From NCBI GenBank assembly GCA_947454055.1, contig CANGIS010000019.1:1-50662 (forward strand): a DNA stretch of 50,662 nucleotides, given 5' to 3'. The position numbers were made by a program, and so were the translations under genes. The stretch comes from Hyphomicrobiales bacterium (lineage in GTDB: Bacteria > Pseudomonadota > Alphaproteobacteria > Rhizobiales > Beijerinckiaceae). The notes beneath the pieces were generated by a model, which saw nothing but the letters and a program-made list of their open reading frames with translations, had not been told where the DNA came from and ran no database searches. This document shows positions 7,829-15,912 of this stretch, in pieces; position 1 is the first letter of the stretch; each line of letters opens with the position of its first letter.

Positions 7829-7853
7829 AACGTCCGGCAAGCCGTCCGGTTCC
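7829..7853 (-). promoter_or_regulatory. EcfG-dependent promoter of the HWE kinase
   Basis: On the minus strand GGAAC (7853-7849), a 16-base spacer and CGTT (7832-7829), exact consensus, about 35 bases upstream of the kinase ATG at 7794. Its position rules out the longer kinase start at 7857 and places the kinase in the stress regulon. Confidence 0.83.
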
Positions 7854-7952
7854 GCACAACTACGCTCGAAAAAGACCCGAGGGGCAGTTGGGAAAATAAT
7901 GGATGGCCCGTCCGGCCTCGACAGAAACCGGCGACACGGCCTAAAAGACCTT

Positions 7953-8861
7953 ATGAATGAAGCTCTTTCTTTTGATCACAGCGATGTCGGCCCCCATGGA
8001 ACGGCGGTGGCGATCAGCCCGCTGGTGCGGCGTCTTGTCGCGCCGAATGGCGGGCCTTTCACGTTTACGGGGACGTGCAGCTATCTTGTCGGTAACGAGG
8101 AGCTGGTCATCATTGATCCGGGCCCCGAAAGCGATGCGCATTTCGACGCGCTGGTCGCTGCGATCGGGACCGCGACGGTTTCAGGTCTTCTCGTAACCCA
8201 TACCCATAAGGATCACTCGCCTTTGGCCCGAAGGCTGAAGGCGCTGACGGGGGCGCCAATTATCGGATGCGCTCCGCATTGGGCCGCCCGCGCGCTGGGC
8301 GCGGGGGAGGTCAATCGTCTCGAGGCCTCGTCCGATCTCGATTATGTGCCCGATCGCGTGCTGGGTGAGGGCGATGTGGTGGAGGCCAAAGGCTTGACGT
8401 TGGAGGCCGTACCAACGCCCGGCCATACCATGAACCATCTGGCCTTTGCACTTTTGCAGGAAAAGGCGCTGTTTTCGGGCGATCATGTGATGGCCTGGTC
8501 GACGAGCATTGTGGCACCGCCGGACGGTTCGATGGGAGCCTATATGGCGTCGCTCGAACGGCTGATGGCGCGGGATGATGCGATCTATTGGCCAGGCCAT
8601 GGCGGTCCGGTGACGGAGCCGGCGCGGTTTGTTCGGGGGTTGTTGCATCATCGCCGCCTGCGCGAGACAACGATTGCCGAGCGGGTTGCTGCGGGGGACC
8701 GCACGATCGCCGCGATCGTCGAGCGGCTTTATTCGGGGCTCGATCCGAAGTTGAAGGGCGCGGCTGCCCTCAGCGTGTTTGCCCATCTCGAAGAGCTGGT
8801 GGCCCGCGGCGTGGTGCAAACCGAAGGCCAAGCGCGGCTTGATGGCGAGTATTGGGGGTAG
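7953..8861 (+). CDS. MBL-fold metallo-hydrolase (LACTB2-like)
   Basis: A cytoplasmic metallo-beta-lactamase-fold hydrolase of 302 residues. The zinc-binding motif HTHKDH (canonical HxHxDH, in LVTHTHKDHSPLARRL) is intact, followed by the PTPGHTMNHLAF and FSGDHVMAW segments carrying the other metal ligands. The C-terminal part, LKGAAALSVFAHLEELVARGVV, is the winged-helix tail of the LACTB2-like subfamily. Relatives hydrolyse thioesters or RNA, but the substrate here cannot be predicted. Family alignment favours the ATG at 7953; an in-frame ATG at 7899 with TGGGA upstream is the alternative. It is divergent from the kinase and ends just before a palindromic repeat. Confidence 0.88.
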   Translation: MNEALSFDHSDVGPHGTAVAISPLVRRLVAPNGGPFTFTGTCSYLVGNEELVIIDPGPESDAHFDALVAAIGTATVSGLLVTHTHKDHSPLARRLKALTGAPIIGCAPHWAARALGAGEVNRLEASSDLDYVPDRVLGEGDVVEAKGLTLEAVPTPGHTMNHLAFALLQEKALFSGDHVMAWSTSIVAPPDGSMGAYMASLERLMARDDAIYWPGHGGPVTEPARFVRGLLHHRRLRETTIAERVAAGDRTIAAIVERLYSGLDPKLKGAAALSVFAHLEELVARGVVQTEGQARLDGEYWG

Positions 8862-8877
8862 GGTAGGGATTACCAAA

Positions 8878-8999
8878 CCGTCATTGCGAGCGAACGCGAA
8901 GCAACCCAGCTGATGGTTATCGCGTGGGGTGGAGTGTGTCCGATGCCGCCCTTTGGCTTTCCACTAGCTGGGTTGCATCGCTCTCGCTCGCAATGGCGG
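8878..8999. repeat. Dispersed palindromic repeat, copy 1
   Basis: A 122-base element with 34-base imperfect inverted ends: the left arm begins CCGTCATTGCGAGCGAACGC and runs to AGCT near 8911; the right arm runs from AGCTGGGTTGC at 8966 to CAATGGCGG at 8999. The interior is not palindromic. It fills the space between the convergent metallo-hydrolase and acyl-CoA synthetase genes. A second copy with the same arms and a different interior lies at 45903-46023, and a short relative at 15877-15905. No coding capacity. It resembles REP/MITE-like elements common in alphaproteobacteria. Confidence 0.85.
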
Positions 9000-9071
9000 A
9001 GTAAAGGGATATTTTTGTTGGGCGTTCTTCGTTCCGCGAACCGCTCTTCGCTTCATCATGATGGTTCTAGT

Positions 9072-10691
9072 TCAGCTGAACCTGAAATCCTTCAACTGAT
9101 CCCTCAGCGTCTTTTTCGAAATCTTGCCTGTCGCCGTGTGGGGAATTTCGTCGATGAACTGAACGTCGTCCGGCAACCACCATTTGGCGATCTTGCCCTC
9201 CATGAAGGCCAATATGTCTTCTTTCGACGGCGTGCGGTCCGGTTTGCGCACGATCAGCAAGAGGGGGCGCTCGTCCCATTTCGGATGCGGAATACCGATC
9301 ACGGCAGCCTCTGCCACATCGGGATGGCCGACGGCGAGATTTTCCAGCTCGATCGAGGAGATCCACTCGCCGCCCGATTTGATCACATCCTTGGCGCGGT
9401 CCGTGATGTTCATATAGCCGTTCGCATCGATGGTGGCGACATCGCCGGTGTCGAAATAGCCTTCCTCGTCGAGGATCGTTTCGTCCAGACCGAAATAGGC
9501 CTTCGAAACCGCAGGCCCCCGGACCCTGAGGCGGCCGAAGGTGGTGCCGTCCCATGGCAAGGCTTTGCCGTCATCATCGGTGATTTTCATATCCACCGTG
9601 AACGGCGCAACCCCCTGCTTCTGCTTGAGATCATAGAGGGCAGCGCCCTCAAGGGCGGCCGTTTCCGGCTTCGGTGTGCAGAACGAGCCCAGCGGGCTCA
9701 TCTCCGTCATGCCCCAGGCATGCGACACGGTTACGCCATATTTGGTTTCGAACGTTTCTGTTACGGCCCGCGGGCAGGCCGAGCCGCCAATGGTGACGCG
9801 CTTTAACCGTGTCAGGCGCTCGCCCGTGCTCTCCAGATGCTGCAACAGGCCGAGCCAAACGGTCGGCACGGCGGCAGACATGGTGACGCCTTCCTCCTCG
9901 ATCAGCGAGAAAATCGAGGCACCATCAAGCTTCGGGCCGGGCATCACGAGGGCGGCACCCGTCATGGGGGCGGAAAACGCCAGAGACCAAGAATTGGCAT
10001 GGAACAGGGGCACCACCGGCATCACGACGTCGCGCGAAGCGAGCGCCAGATAATCCGGCATGCTGGCGGCCATGGCGTGCAGCAGATTGGACCGGTGCGA
10101 ATAGACAACGCCCTTCGGATGTCCCGTGGTGCCGGACGTGTAACACATGCCGGCGGCTGTGTTTTCATCCAGCGACGCCCAGCGGAAATCGCCATCCGCT
10201 TCCGCGATATAGTCCTCATAGGCCACGGCCTTTTTGAGCGTGGTTTGGGGCATATGGGCCGCGTCGGTGAAGATCACATAGCGCTCGATAGAGGGTAGAC
10301 GATCGGCAATTTTTTCGGCGAGGCCTACAAAACTCAGATCGAGAAACATCATCCGGTCGGCAGCGTGATTGGCGATGTAGACCAGTTGGTCCTCGAACAG
10401 GCGCGGATTGAGCGTGTGGTAGATCGCGCCGACGCCCGTAATGCCGTACCAGCTTTCAAGATGACGCGCGGTGTTCCACGCCAAGGTGGCCACGCGATCG
10501 CCAATGCCGATTCCGTCGCGCTCGAGCCGTTGCGCCAGTTGCAAGGAACGCTGGCGGATGGCGTGATAGGTCGAGCGGTGCAGGGGGCCTTCCACCGAGC
10601 GGGAGACGACGGTGCGGTTGGGGTGTTGCACCGCCGCGTAATCAATCACGCGGTGGATCAGTAACGGCCAGTCCTGCATCAGACCAAACAT
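9072..10691 (-). CDS. Fatty-acid-CoA ligase (AMP-forming acyl-CoA synthetase)
   Basis: An acyl-CoA synthetase of 539 residues that activates a fatty acid with ATP to an acyl-AMP and then to acyl-CoA for beta-oxidation. The adenylate-forming motifs are complete: [52 protein letters not shown] and the C-terminal catalytic lysine in TATGKISKK. Length and motif spelling match the FadD/AlkK-type medium- or long-chain branch. Chain-length preference cannot be read from sequence. It is a single-gene unit, convergent with the metallo-hydrolase across the palindromic repeat and followed upstream by the HAD phosphatase gene about 120 bases away. Confidence 0.93.
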   Translation of the reverse strand: MFGLMQDWPLLIHRVIDYAAVQHPNRTVVSRSVEGPLHRSTYHAIRQRSLQLAQRLERDGIGIGDRVATLAWNTARHLESWYGITGVGAIYHTLNPRLFEDQLVYIANHAADRMMFLDLSFVGLAEKIADRLPSIERYVIFTDAAHMPQTTLKKAVAYEDYIAEADGDFRWASLDENTAAGMCYTSGTTGHPKGVVYSHRSNLLHAMAASMPDYLALASRDVVMPVVPLFHANSWSLAFSAPMTGAALVMPGPKLDGASIFSLIEEEGVTMSAAVPTVWLGLLQHLESTGERLTRLKRVTIGGSACPRAVTETFETKYGVTVSHAWGMTEMSPLGSFCTPKPETAALEGAALYDLKQKQGVAPFTVDMKITDDDGKALPWDGTTFGRLRVRGPAVSKAYFGLDETILDEEGYFDTGDVATIDANGYMNITDRAKDVIKSGGEWISSIELENLAVGHPDVAEAAVIGIPHPKWDERPLLLIVRKPDRTPSKEDILAFMEGKIAKWWLPDDVQFIDEIPHTATGKISKKTLRDQLKDFRFS

Positions 10692-10810
10692 GCGGTTTTC
10701 TCCCCCTTAGCCGTGTCTTTGGCGACAGGCCTTGTGGGAGACAATAGCGGATGAGGCGCGGAAAGGAAGATGGTCCATTGGGGGATAGACCGCGGCTCGA
10801 CCCGTGGCGT

Positions 10811-11512
10811 TTACAGTCCGGCCACCAGAGCGGGCAGATCGGCGATCGAGGCGATGACATGATCGGCGTGGGGTTCGAGCTCGGCGCGGCTGGCGGGGCC
10901 GCTCAGAACCGCAATGGCCACGGCACCTGCGGCACGGGCGGCGTGCAAATCATGGGTTGAATCGCCAACCAGCGCGATCTCGTGGGCCGAGTGGCCGGTG
11001 TGGCGTGCAAAGGCCTCCACCATGCCGGGATCGGGCTTTCTGCCATGACCGGAATCGTGCCCGACGATAAAATCGAGATGCGGTACCAGACCCATGATTT
11101 CGGCTTGCTGCAGGGCTGCGGCTTCGGAATCATTGGTCGCGATGCCCAGTTGATAGCCCTTGGCTGCGAGGCCGGACAAAATAGCGAGCGGATCATCGAG
11201 CTGGACGAGGTAATCGGGCGCCAGAGCCATGAACAGCGTGTCGATTTCCTGAGCGACCGCGGCATGATCGTTCCGCTCCAGCGCCTCAGCCCAAAGCGGG
11301 CCGATCTCGTCGAGCGAACTGGCGACCATGGCGGAGCTTGGCAAATAGACGCGCGCTGCCACATCGTAATGGGTCGCATCGACCAGACGGTCGAAATGGG
11401 TGTCATCGCCGCGCGCCATGGTTTTCATGACGTGATAGCCGGCAGCCCCCCAAGTGAGGTCAAAATCGAGCAGGGTTCCATCTTTATCGAACAGAATGGC
11501 TTTCAACGGCAT
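10811..11512 (-). CDS. HAD-family hydrolase (phosphoglycolate-phosphatase-like)
   Basis: A haloacid-dehalogenase-superfamily phosphatase of 233 residues. Motif I is FDKDGTLLD with nucleophile D9 and acid/base D11, motif II is IATND, the motif III lysine lies in GRKPDPGM, and motif IV is LVGDSTHDLHAARAAG. A helical cap is inserted after motif I. This is the arrangement of Gph-type phosphoglycolate phosphatases and related sugar-phosphate phosphatases; the true substrate is not determinable. It stands alone on the minus strand, divergent from the small gene at 11695. Confidence 0.9.
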   Translation of the reverse strand: MPLKAILFDKDGTLLDFDLTWGAAGYHVMKTMARGDDTHFDRLVDATHYDVAARVYLPSSAMVASSLDEIGPLWAEALERNDHAAVAQEIDTLFMALAPDYLVQLDDPLAILSGLAAKGYQLGIATNDSEAAALQQAEIMGLVPHLDFIVGHDSGHGRKPDPGMVEAFARHTGHSAHEIALVGDSTHDLHAARAAGAVAIAVLSGPASRAELEPHADHVIASIADLPALVAGL

Positions 11513-11694
11513 GGCGGTATCCGGTGTTGATCAATCAAGTCTGAAGTCGTGCGGATGGATTTACCCTTCCTTAAGGTCGATGTCACAATAAATTAAATAA
11601 AATGCACGGTAGCGCGAGCGTTGCCATGATTTATCCATAAAGTGTCGATTATTCGTGACATCACGAGAGCCCGAATAGTCCAAGGAGAAACACC

Positions 11695-11913
11695 ATGTCG
11701 CGTGAGACCGAGGCAGCCTTCCAGACCAGCGCCCAGCAGAGCGGCCAGATGAATGCGGCCATGGCCGGTAACCAACGCTCTCCTTCCACGCCGTCGATTG
11801 CGGGCTTCGGCCGGATCGGTATTCCAGCGGTGGCAGCTGCCGCCGAAGTGATGCGCGTCAAGAAGCCTACGGAAAAGCCGATCCACGCTTCGTTCTATCT
11901 TGGCAGCGATTAA
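11695..11913 (+). CDS. Small uncharacterised protein upstream of the HDAC-like gene
   Basis: A 72-residue protein that I do not recognise. AAGGAG lies about eight bases before the ATG. It has no signal peptide or membrane segment; the first half is Gln/Ser/Ala/Asn-rich and probably disordered, and the rest contains a Pro-Ala-rich IPAVAAAAEV segment and ends HASFYLGSD. Its stop codon is only 18 bases before the start of the histone-deacetylase-like gene, so the two are probably co-transcribed. The 182-base upstream region contains an AT-rich stretch but no recognisable stress promoter. Confidence 0.65.
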   Translation: MSRETEAAFQTSAQQSGQMNAAMAGNQRSPSTPSIAGFGRIGIPAVAAAAEVMRVKKPTEKPIHASFYLGSD

Positions 11914-11931
11914 GCGGGCCGGTCACAGGTT

Positions 11932-12870
11932 TTGAGCACCCTTCTCGTCAGCCATCCCTGCTTTGCCGGCCATCAGACGCCATCGGGCCATCCCGAACGG
12001 CCCGATCGTATTCGGGCGGTGGACAAGGTGTTGTCTGACGCGCGTTTTGCCGCGCTGATCCGCGAGGAAGCGCCGGAAGTGGATCTCGCTGCCGTGCTGC
12101 GCTGCCATCCGTCCGATTATGTCCATGCGATCGAGGAGGCCAATCCGCGTGGCGGTCTGGTGCAGCTTGATGCCGATACCTCGATGTCGCCCGGCACTTG
12201 GGAAGCGATATTGCGCGGCGCGGGTGCATCGACGCGCGCGGTCGACGCCGTTTTGGGCGGCGAGGCCGACAATGCCTTCGCCGCCATTCGCCCGCCGGGG
12301 CACCATGCCGAGAAACAAACGGCGATGGGATTTTGTTTCGTCAACAATGCGGCCGTCGCCGCCCGCCATGCGCAGAAGGTGCATGGGGCAGGGCGTGTTG
12401 CGATTGTCGATTGGGATGTGCATCACGGCAATGGTACGCAGGATATTTTCTGGAGCGATGCGTCGGTGATGTATTGCTCGACGCATGAAATGCCGCTTTA
12501 CCCTGGCACCGGTGCCAAAGACGAGCGCGGGGATTTTGACACCATCGTAAATGCGCCGTTAAAGGCGGGCGATGGGGGGGAGGCGTTTCGGGAAGCGTTT
12601 ACTAACCTCATTCTGCCGCGCCTGATGGCCTATCGCCCGGAACTGGTGATCATTTCAGCGGGTTTTGACGCGCATTGGCGTGACCCCTTGGCCAATATCA
12701 ATCTCGATGAAGCCGATTTTGCCTGGGCCACGGCCCAATTGATGGATGTGGCGGCAAGCTCGGCGGGTGGGCGTCTCGTGTCGTTGCTCGAAGGCGGTTA
12801 CGATTTGCAGGGACTGGCGGGCTCCGTCGGCGCTCATGTTGGCGTGCTTATGAGCGGGCTGGCCGGGTAG
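11932..12870 (+). CDS. Histone deacetylase family (acetylpolyamine/AcuC-like) hydrolase
   Basis: A zinc amidohydrolase of 312 residues in the arginase/deacetylase fold. The catalytic His pair is H124-H125 (RPPGHHAEKQTAMGFC), zinc ligands D162 and H164 lie in VDWDVHHGNGTQ, and the later ISAGFDAHWRDPLA supplies the third ligand. Bacterial members remove acetyl or longer acyl groups from polyamines, lysines or small molecules; the substrate is not predictable here. Translation seems to begin at TTG 11932 (the next residues STLLVSHPCFAGHQTPSGHPE match the family N-terminus). It follows the small unknown gene closely and is probably in its operon. Confidence 0.9.
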   Translation: MSTLLVSHPCFAGHQTPSGHPERPDRIRAVDKVLSDARFAALIREEAPEVDLAAVLRCHPSDYVHAIEEANPRGGLVQLDADTSMSPGTWEAILRGAGASTRAVDAVLGGEADNAFAAIRPPGHHAEKQTAMGFCFVNNAAVAARHAQKVHGAGRVAIVDWDVHHGNGTQDIFWSDASVMYCSTHEMPLYPGTGAKDERGDFDTIVNAPLKAGDGGEAFREAFTNLILPRLMAYRPELVIISAGFDAHWRDPLANINLDEADFAWATAQLMDVAASSAGGRLVSLLEGGYDLQGLAGSVGAHVGVLMSGLAG

Positions 12871-13114
12871 GCCACGGTTTGCCAAGACAATCGGGCTATC
12901 GTCCAGCCTATTGCGGTATTTAAATCCATTTATTTCATAAAAACGGGCGGTCTGAGCGTTGTATAGTGGCGCCTTTCAGCGTTAAAAAAGAAAGCTGAAA
13001 GGTTTGTCCATCTTGTCCGATGGCATACCCATTGTGCAGTTTTAAGTAATTTGGTATCAGAATCTCCAAATCGGTTGCTATGCAGGATGGCTAACCTAAA
13101 AAGGGACATTCGCT

Positions 13115-13816
13115 TTGAAAAAGTTAGCTGCGCTATTAGCTTTTGTGCCTTTAACCGTCGCGTCAAAGCAGGTTTTAGCAGCGGATGCGTCCGCCCAAGA
13201 TGGTAAGCGCTGGAGCGGTGTTCATGCCGGCGTCGGTGCGGGATACCAATGGGCGAATGCTCAGGTCGAAAGCCATTATGATTATTACGGCGACTGCCCC
13301 GATTTTTCGTGCTCAAGCACGTCAAACGGCAGCAGCCAATTAAATGCTGCGATTTTTGCCATTGATGTTGGTGCAGACTATCAATTTGCAAACAATGTCG
13401 TGATCGGTGCCGGTGCTGATTATACGACAGGTCAAAGCTCCGAAGAAAAAATCGTGGTGACCGATATGGCATCGACGCATCAGGTCAAGAATACCTGGTC
13501 GGTGTACTCACGCCTTGGCTATGCTTTCAATGATCGTTTCCTTGCCTATGGTTTGCTGGGTTGGACAAACGCTCAGGTCAACGAATCCTATGATCTGACG
13601 ACGCCTGCGGTGCAATACACCTATTCGGATTGGCGCCACGGTCTGACGACGGGTGCGGGGCTCGAGACGGCCATCACGCCGAAGGTATCGCTAAAAGTGG
13701 AATATCGTTTCACGCCGCTGAACGGTGCCGATCACGCCAACGCAACCTATGGATTCGGTTCAGCGGATGATGTGTCGCTGCATCGCGTGCAGGTAACGCT
13801 GAATTACAAATTCTGA
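13115..13816 (+). CDS. Outer-membrane beta-barrel protein (Omp25/Omp31-like)
   Basis: A predicted eight-stranded outer-membrane barrel of 233 residues. A signal peptide covers about residues 1-23 (KKLAALLAFVPLTVASKQVLA). Alternating aromatic/hydrophobic strands follow (HAGVGAGYQWANAQV, IDVGADYQF, VYSRLGYAF, YGLLGWTNAQV, LKVEYRF) and the chain ends in VQVTLNYKF with the terminal Phe recognised by the BAM machinery. The start is TTG at 13115 with AAGGGA upstream. Rhizobiales carry many such barrels, which stabilise the envelope. A two-cysteine insert (GDCPDFSCSS) in the first long loop could form a disulphide. The 244-base upstream region is AT-rich and holds no identified motif. Confidence 0.87.
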   Translation: MKKLAALLAFVPLTVASKQVLAADASAQDGKRWSGVHAGVGAGYQWANAQVESHYDYYGDCPDFSCSSTSNGSSQLNAAIFAIDVGADYQFANNVVIGAGADYTTGQSSEEKIVVTDMASTHQVKNTWSVYSRLGYAFNDRFLAYGLLGWTNAQVNESYDLTTPAVQYTYSDWRHGLTTGAGLETAITPKVSLKVEYRFTPLNGADHANATYGFGSADDVSLHRVQVTLNYKF

Positions 13817-13827
13817 GGCGCACGCCC

Positions 13828-15285
13828 TTAGCGTGGCTCATCCGCTGCTACGATGACGGAGCCTGTAGCGAGTGCGCGCAGGGCTTTGCCATTGGCATTG
13901 CGCGGGATTCTGGTGACGCGGTAATAACGCGCAGGCGTCCGGCTTTTACCAAGCTTTTCGGAAATTTGCGCCGATACATGCTGGAAGATGGCGTTGTCAT
14001 CGGTGCCGTCGTCGAGCATGACCAGCGCCGCCAAACGATCATATCCGTCGGGTGTTTTTTCAATGAAAGATACGGCATCCCTGACGTGAGGGTGGCTCGT
14101 GATGACTTCATCGACAAGGGAGAGGTTCACTTTTGTGCCGCCGATGTTGACGGCATCGGAAGCGCGCCCCGTTACCACCAATTCCGAGTGCTCGTCCAAA
14201 TAGCCGATATCGCCGGTATAATACCAGCCGTCTTGAAAAAAACGTGCCGTTGCGTCTTTGTCGCCGAGATAGCCGGTGACGAGCCAAGGGGCGCGCATTC
14301 GCAACAGGCCTTCCCCGCCGGTTGAAACTTCCTGTCTCCGATCATCAACGACCTGAAGCGCGCATCGCTCATCAATCTGGCCCAGTTTGGTCGGGCCGTC
14401 GGTCCAGTTTGATCGTGTGATCTTTTTGGCCGACACGATCCCGACTTCGGAAGCGCCATAGGTGACGTGAACCGACTTGAAAAGACGCAACAGATCGTTC
14501 AGCTGAGCGGCGTAAATAGGCCCACCGCCAATCCATGCATTTTCAAGGCTGGGTGCCTTTTGGGCTAAAATGAAATCGCGATCGAGCAGATAATGGGCAG
14601 GTGATCCGATGACGTAGGTTGCTCCGGCCTTTGCCCAATCCGTAAGCGTTCCATCGCACACATACATTCCGCCCTTTCGCAAAACACGGAGGATATTCCA
14701 CATATTGCCTTGGTGTAGGGGGTGAAAATAGGAAGCAACGACGGGGACATCGCTTTGATCCAACAGATTGGCCGGATCACTGCGGGACGCTGCATTTTCG
14801 GCAGAAATCGCCATCAATTTAAGGGTGCCCGTGGTGCCCGATGATTGCGCAATCATGAAGGTTTGCGATGCCTGGTTGAAGCCCTCAAAGGTCAATGACG
14901 GTGTCGGTTCGTGACCGGCAGGCGGTTTCAACCAATCGGCATCGACATAAAGCACATTGGCCATGCCAAAATGCCGCCCCATTTGATCGGTCACCAGAAA
15001 GTTGACCGGGCTCGCCTCGGAATTCAGCGCTTCCCGGGTCGCATGAACCCACAATGCGCCCAGAGCCCCTGCAGCCAAAGACAGGGCAATGGCCATGATA
15101 GGGTTCTCGACATCCAGCGCTAAAGTGAACTTTTCGCGCACCCCCCTGTTTCGCAAATGAAGGGCAATCGCCGTCACCATGAGGCGTAGGCCGTGATAAG
15201 AGATTTCGGCTCCAGAAGCCCGAAGGGCGCTCCGCTTCGGGAATGATGCGGCAGACCGGAAAATATCGGATAGAATAACGTTCAT
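13828..15285 (-). CDS. Orphan AMP-forming adenylating enzyme with atypical motif
   Basis: A 485-residue member of the adenylate-forming superfamily. The core signature is SSGTTGTLKLMAIS: the lysine is kept but the usual PKG is LKL. Later motifs YGASEVG, YYTGDIGYLDEHSELVVTGR and the C-terminal lysine in NANGKALRA are present, so adenylation chemistry is plausible. The N-terminal part is short compared with acyl-CoA synthetases. No acyl-carrier protein, condensing enzyme or CoA-pathway gene is adjacent, so the substrate is unknown. The frame opens at a TTG at 15333; the ATG at 15285 is preferred. The 3' end is 11 bases from the convergent beta-barrel gene. Confidence 0.8.
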   Translation of the reverse strand: MNVILSDIFRSAASFPKRSALRASGAEISYHGLRLMVTAIALHLRNRGVREKFTLALDVENPIMAIALSLAAGALGALWVHATREALNSEASPVNFLVTDQMGRHFGMANVLYVDADWLKPPAGHEPTPSLTFEGFNQASQTFMIAQSSGTTGTLKLMAISAENAASRSDPANLLDQSDVPVVASYFHPLHQGNMWNILRVLRKGGMYVCDGTLTDWAKAGATYVIGSPAHYLLDRDFILAQKAPSLENAWIGGGPIYAAQLNDLLRLFKSVHVTYGASEVGIVSAKKITRSNWTDGPTKLGQIDERCALQVVDDRRQEVSTGGEGLLRMRAPWLVTGYLGDKDATARFFQDGWYYTGDIGYLDEHSELVVTGRASDAVNIGGTKVNLSLVDEVITSHPHVRDAVSFIEKTPDGYDRLAALVMLDDGTDDNAIFQHVSAQISEKLGKSRTPARYYRVTRIPRNANGKALRALATGSVIVAADEPR

Positions 15286-15404
15286 GGATGGTGTTTTCCC
15301 GATTACGATTTCGCCCGAGTAGCGCTCGCCCAATTACGGGTAATGCAGGCGATGCTCAAGGGTGACCGATATATCTAAACGCTCAAAATGGCGTCGAGCG
15401 CCGC

Positions 15405-15851
15405 CTAAAGCTTCACATCGTAGGTTACCCATTTGGTCTTGTCGGCTGCTTTATCGTAGAGACTGCGGGCGCGGTAATTGTCTTCCGCCGTGATCCAGCG
15501 GATGACCGTCCAGCTACGCTTTTTGCCTTCATTTGCCACCGCGTCGATCAGCGCCTTGGCAGCCCCCGAGCCGCGCGCAGCGGGCATGACAAACAGGTCA
15601 TCCAGAAAGCCGCCGGTGGAGGCCGAAAGGGGCCGCGCAAAGGGGCGGTAATGGGTGAGGCCGATCAGTGTGCCGGTGCCATCTTCCGCCACAAAACCAT
15701 TGGTTTCATGGGCCGGATTATGGAGCCATGACCAGACGGTGTCCCGCATTTCCGGCGTTTGAGCGACGTTGTAGAACGCGGCGTAACCGGCATAAAGCGC
15801 GTCCCAAGCGGCGCGATCTTTGGGGGCAACGGGTCGGATGATGAGAGACAT
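15405..15851 (-). CDS. GNAT-family N-acetyltransferase
   Basis: An acetyl-CoA-dependent acetyltransferase of 148 residues. The acetyl-CoA-binding loop is visible as MPAARGSGAAKALIDAV, preceded by the DDLFV strand and followed by the ITAEDNYRARSLYDKAAD segment with the conserved Asn and Tyr of motif B. The N-terminal IIRPVAPKDRAAWDALYAGY is family-typical. Substrate unknown; relatives acetylate small amines, drugs or protein N-termini. It is downstream of mutL on the same strand, separated by a short palindrome at 15877-15905. Confidence 0.88.
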   Translation of the reverse strand: MSLIIRPVAPKDRAAWDALYAGYAAFYNVAQTPEMRDTVWSWLHNPAHETNGFVAEDGTGTLIGLTHYRPFARPLSASTGGFLDDLFVMPAARGSGAAKALIDAVANEGKKRSWTVIRWITAEDNYRARSLYDKAADKTKWVTYDVKL

Positions 15852-15876
15852 GATGGCGGTTCCTGATGTGATTATA

Positions 15877-15905
15877 AACCGTCATTGCGCTTCGCTATGA
15901 CGGTT
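15877..15905. repeat. Short palindrome related to the dispersed repeat
   Basis: AACCGTCAT and ATGACGGTT form a perfect nine-base inverted repeat around an 11-base centre. The centre and arms (CGTCATTGCG, GCTTCGC) match the outer part of the two long repeats at 8878 and 45903, so this looks like a deleted or minimal copy. It sits between mutL and the acetyltransferase gene and could act as a weak terminator, though no T-run follows on either strand. Confidence 0.65.
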
Positions 15906-15912
15906 CAGAGGG

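Noticed and set aside
8913-9806. 297-residue open frame on the plus strand
   Set aside because: It lies almost wholly antisense to the well-supported acyl-CoA synthetase gene, begins inside the palindromic repeat and has no family-like sequence.
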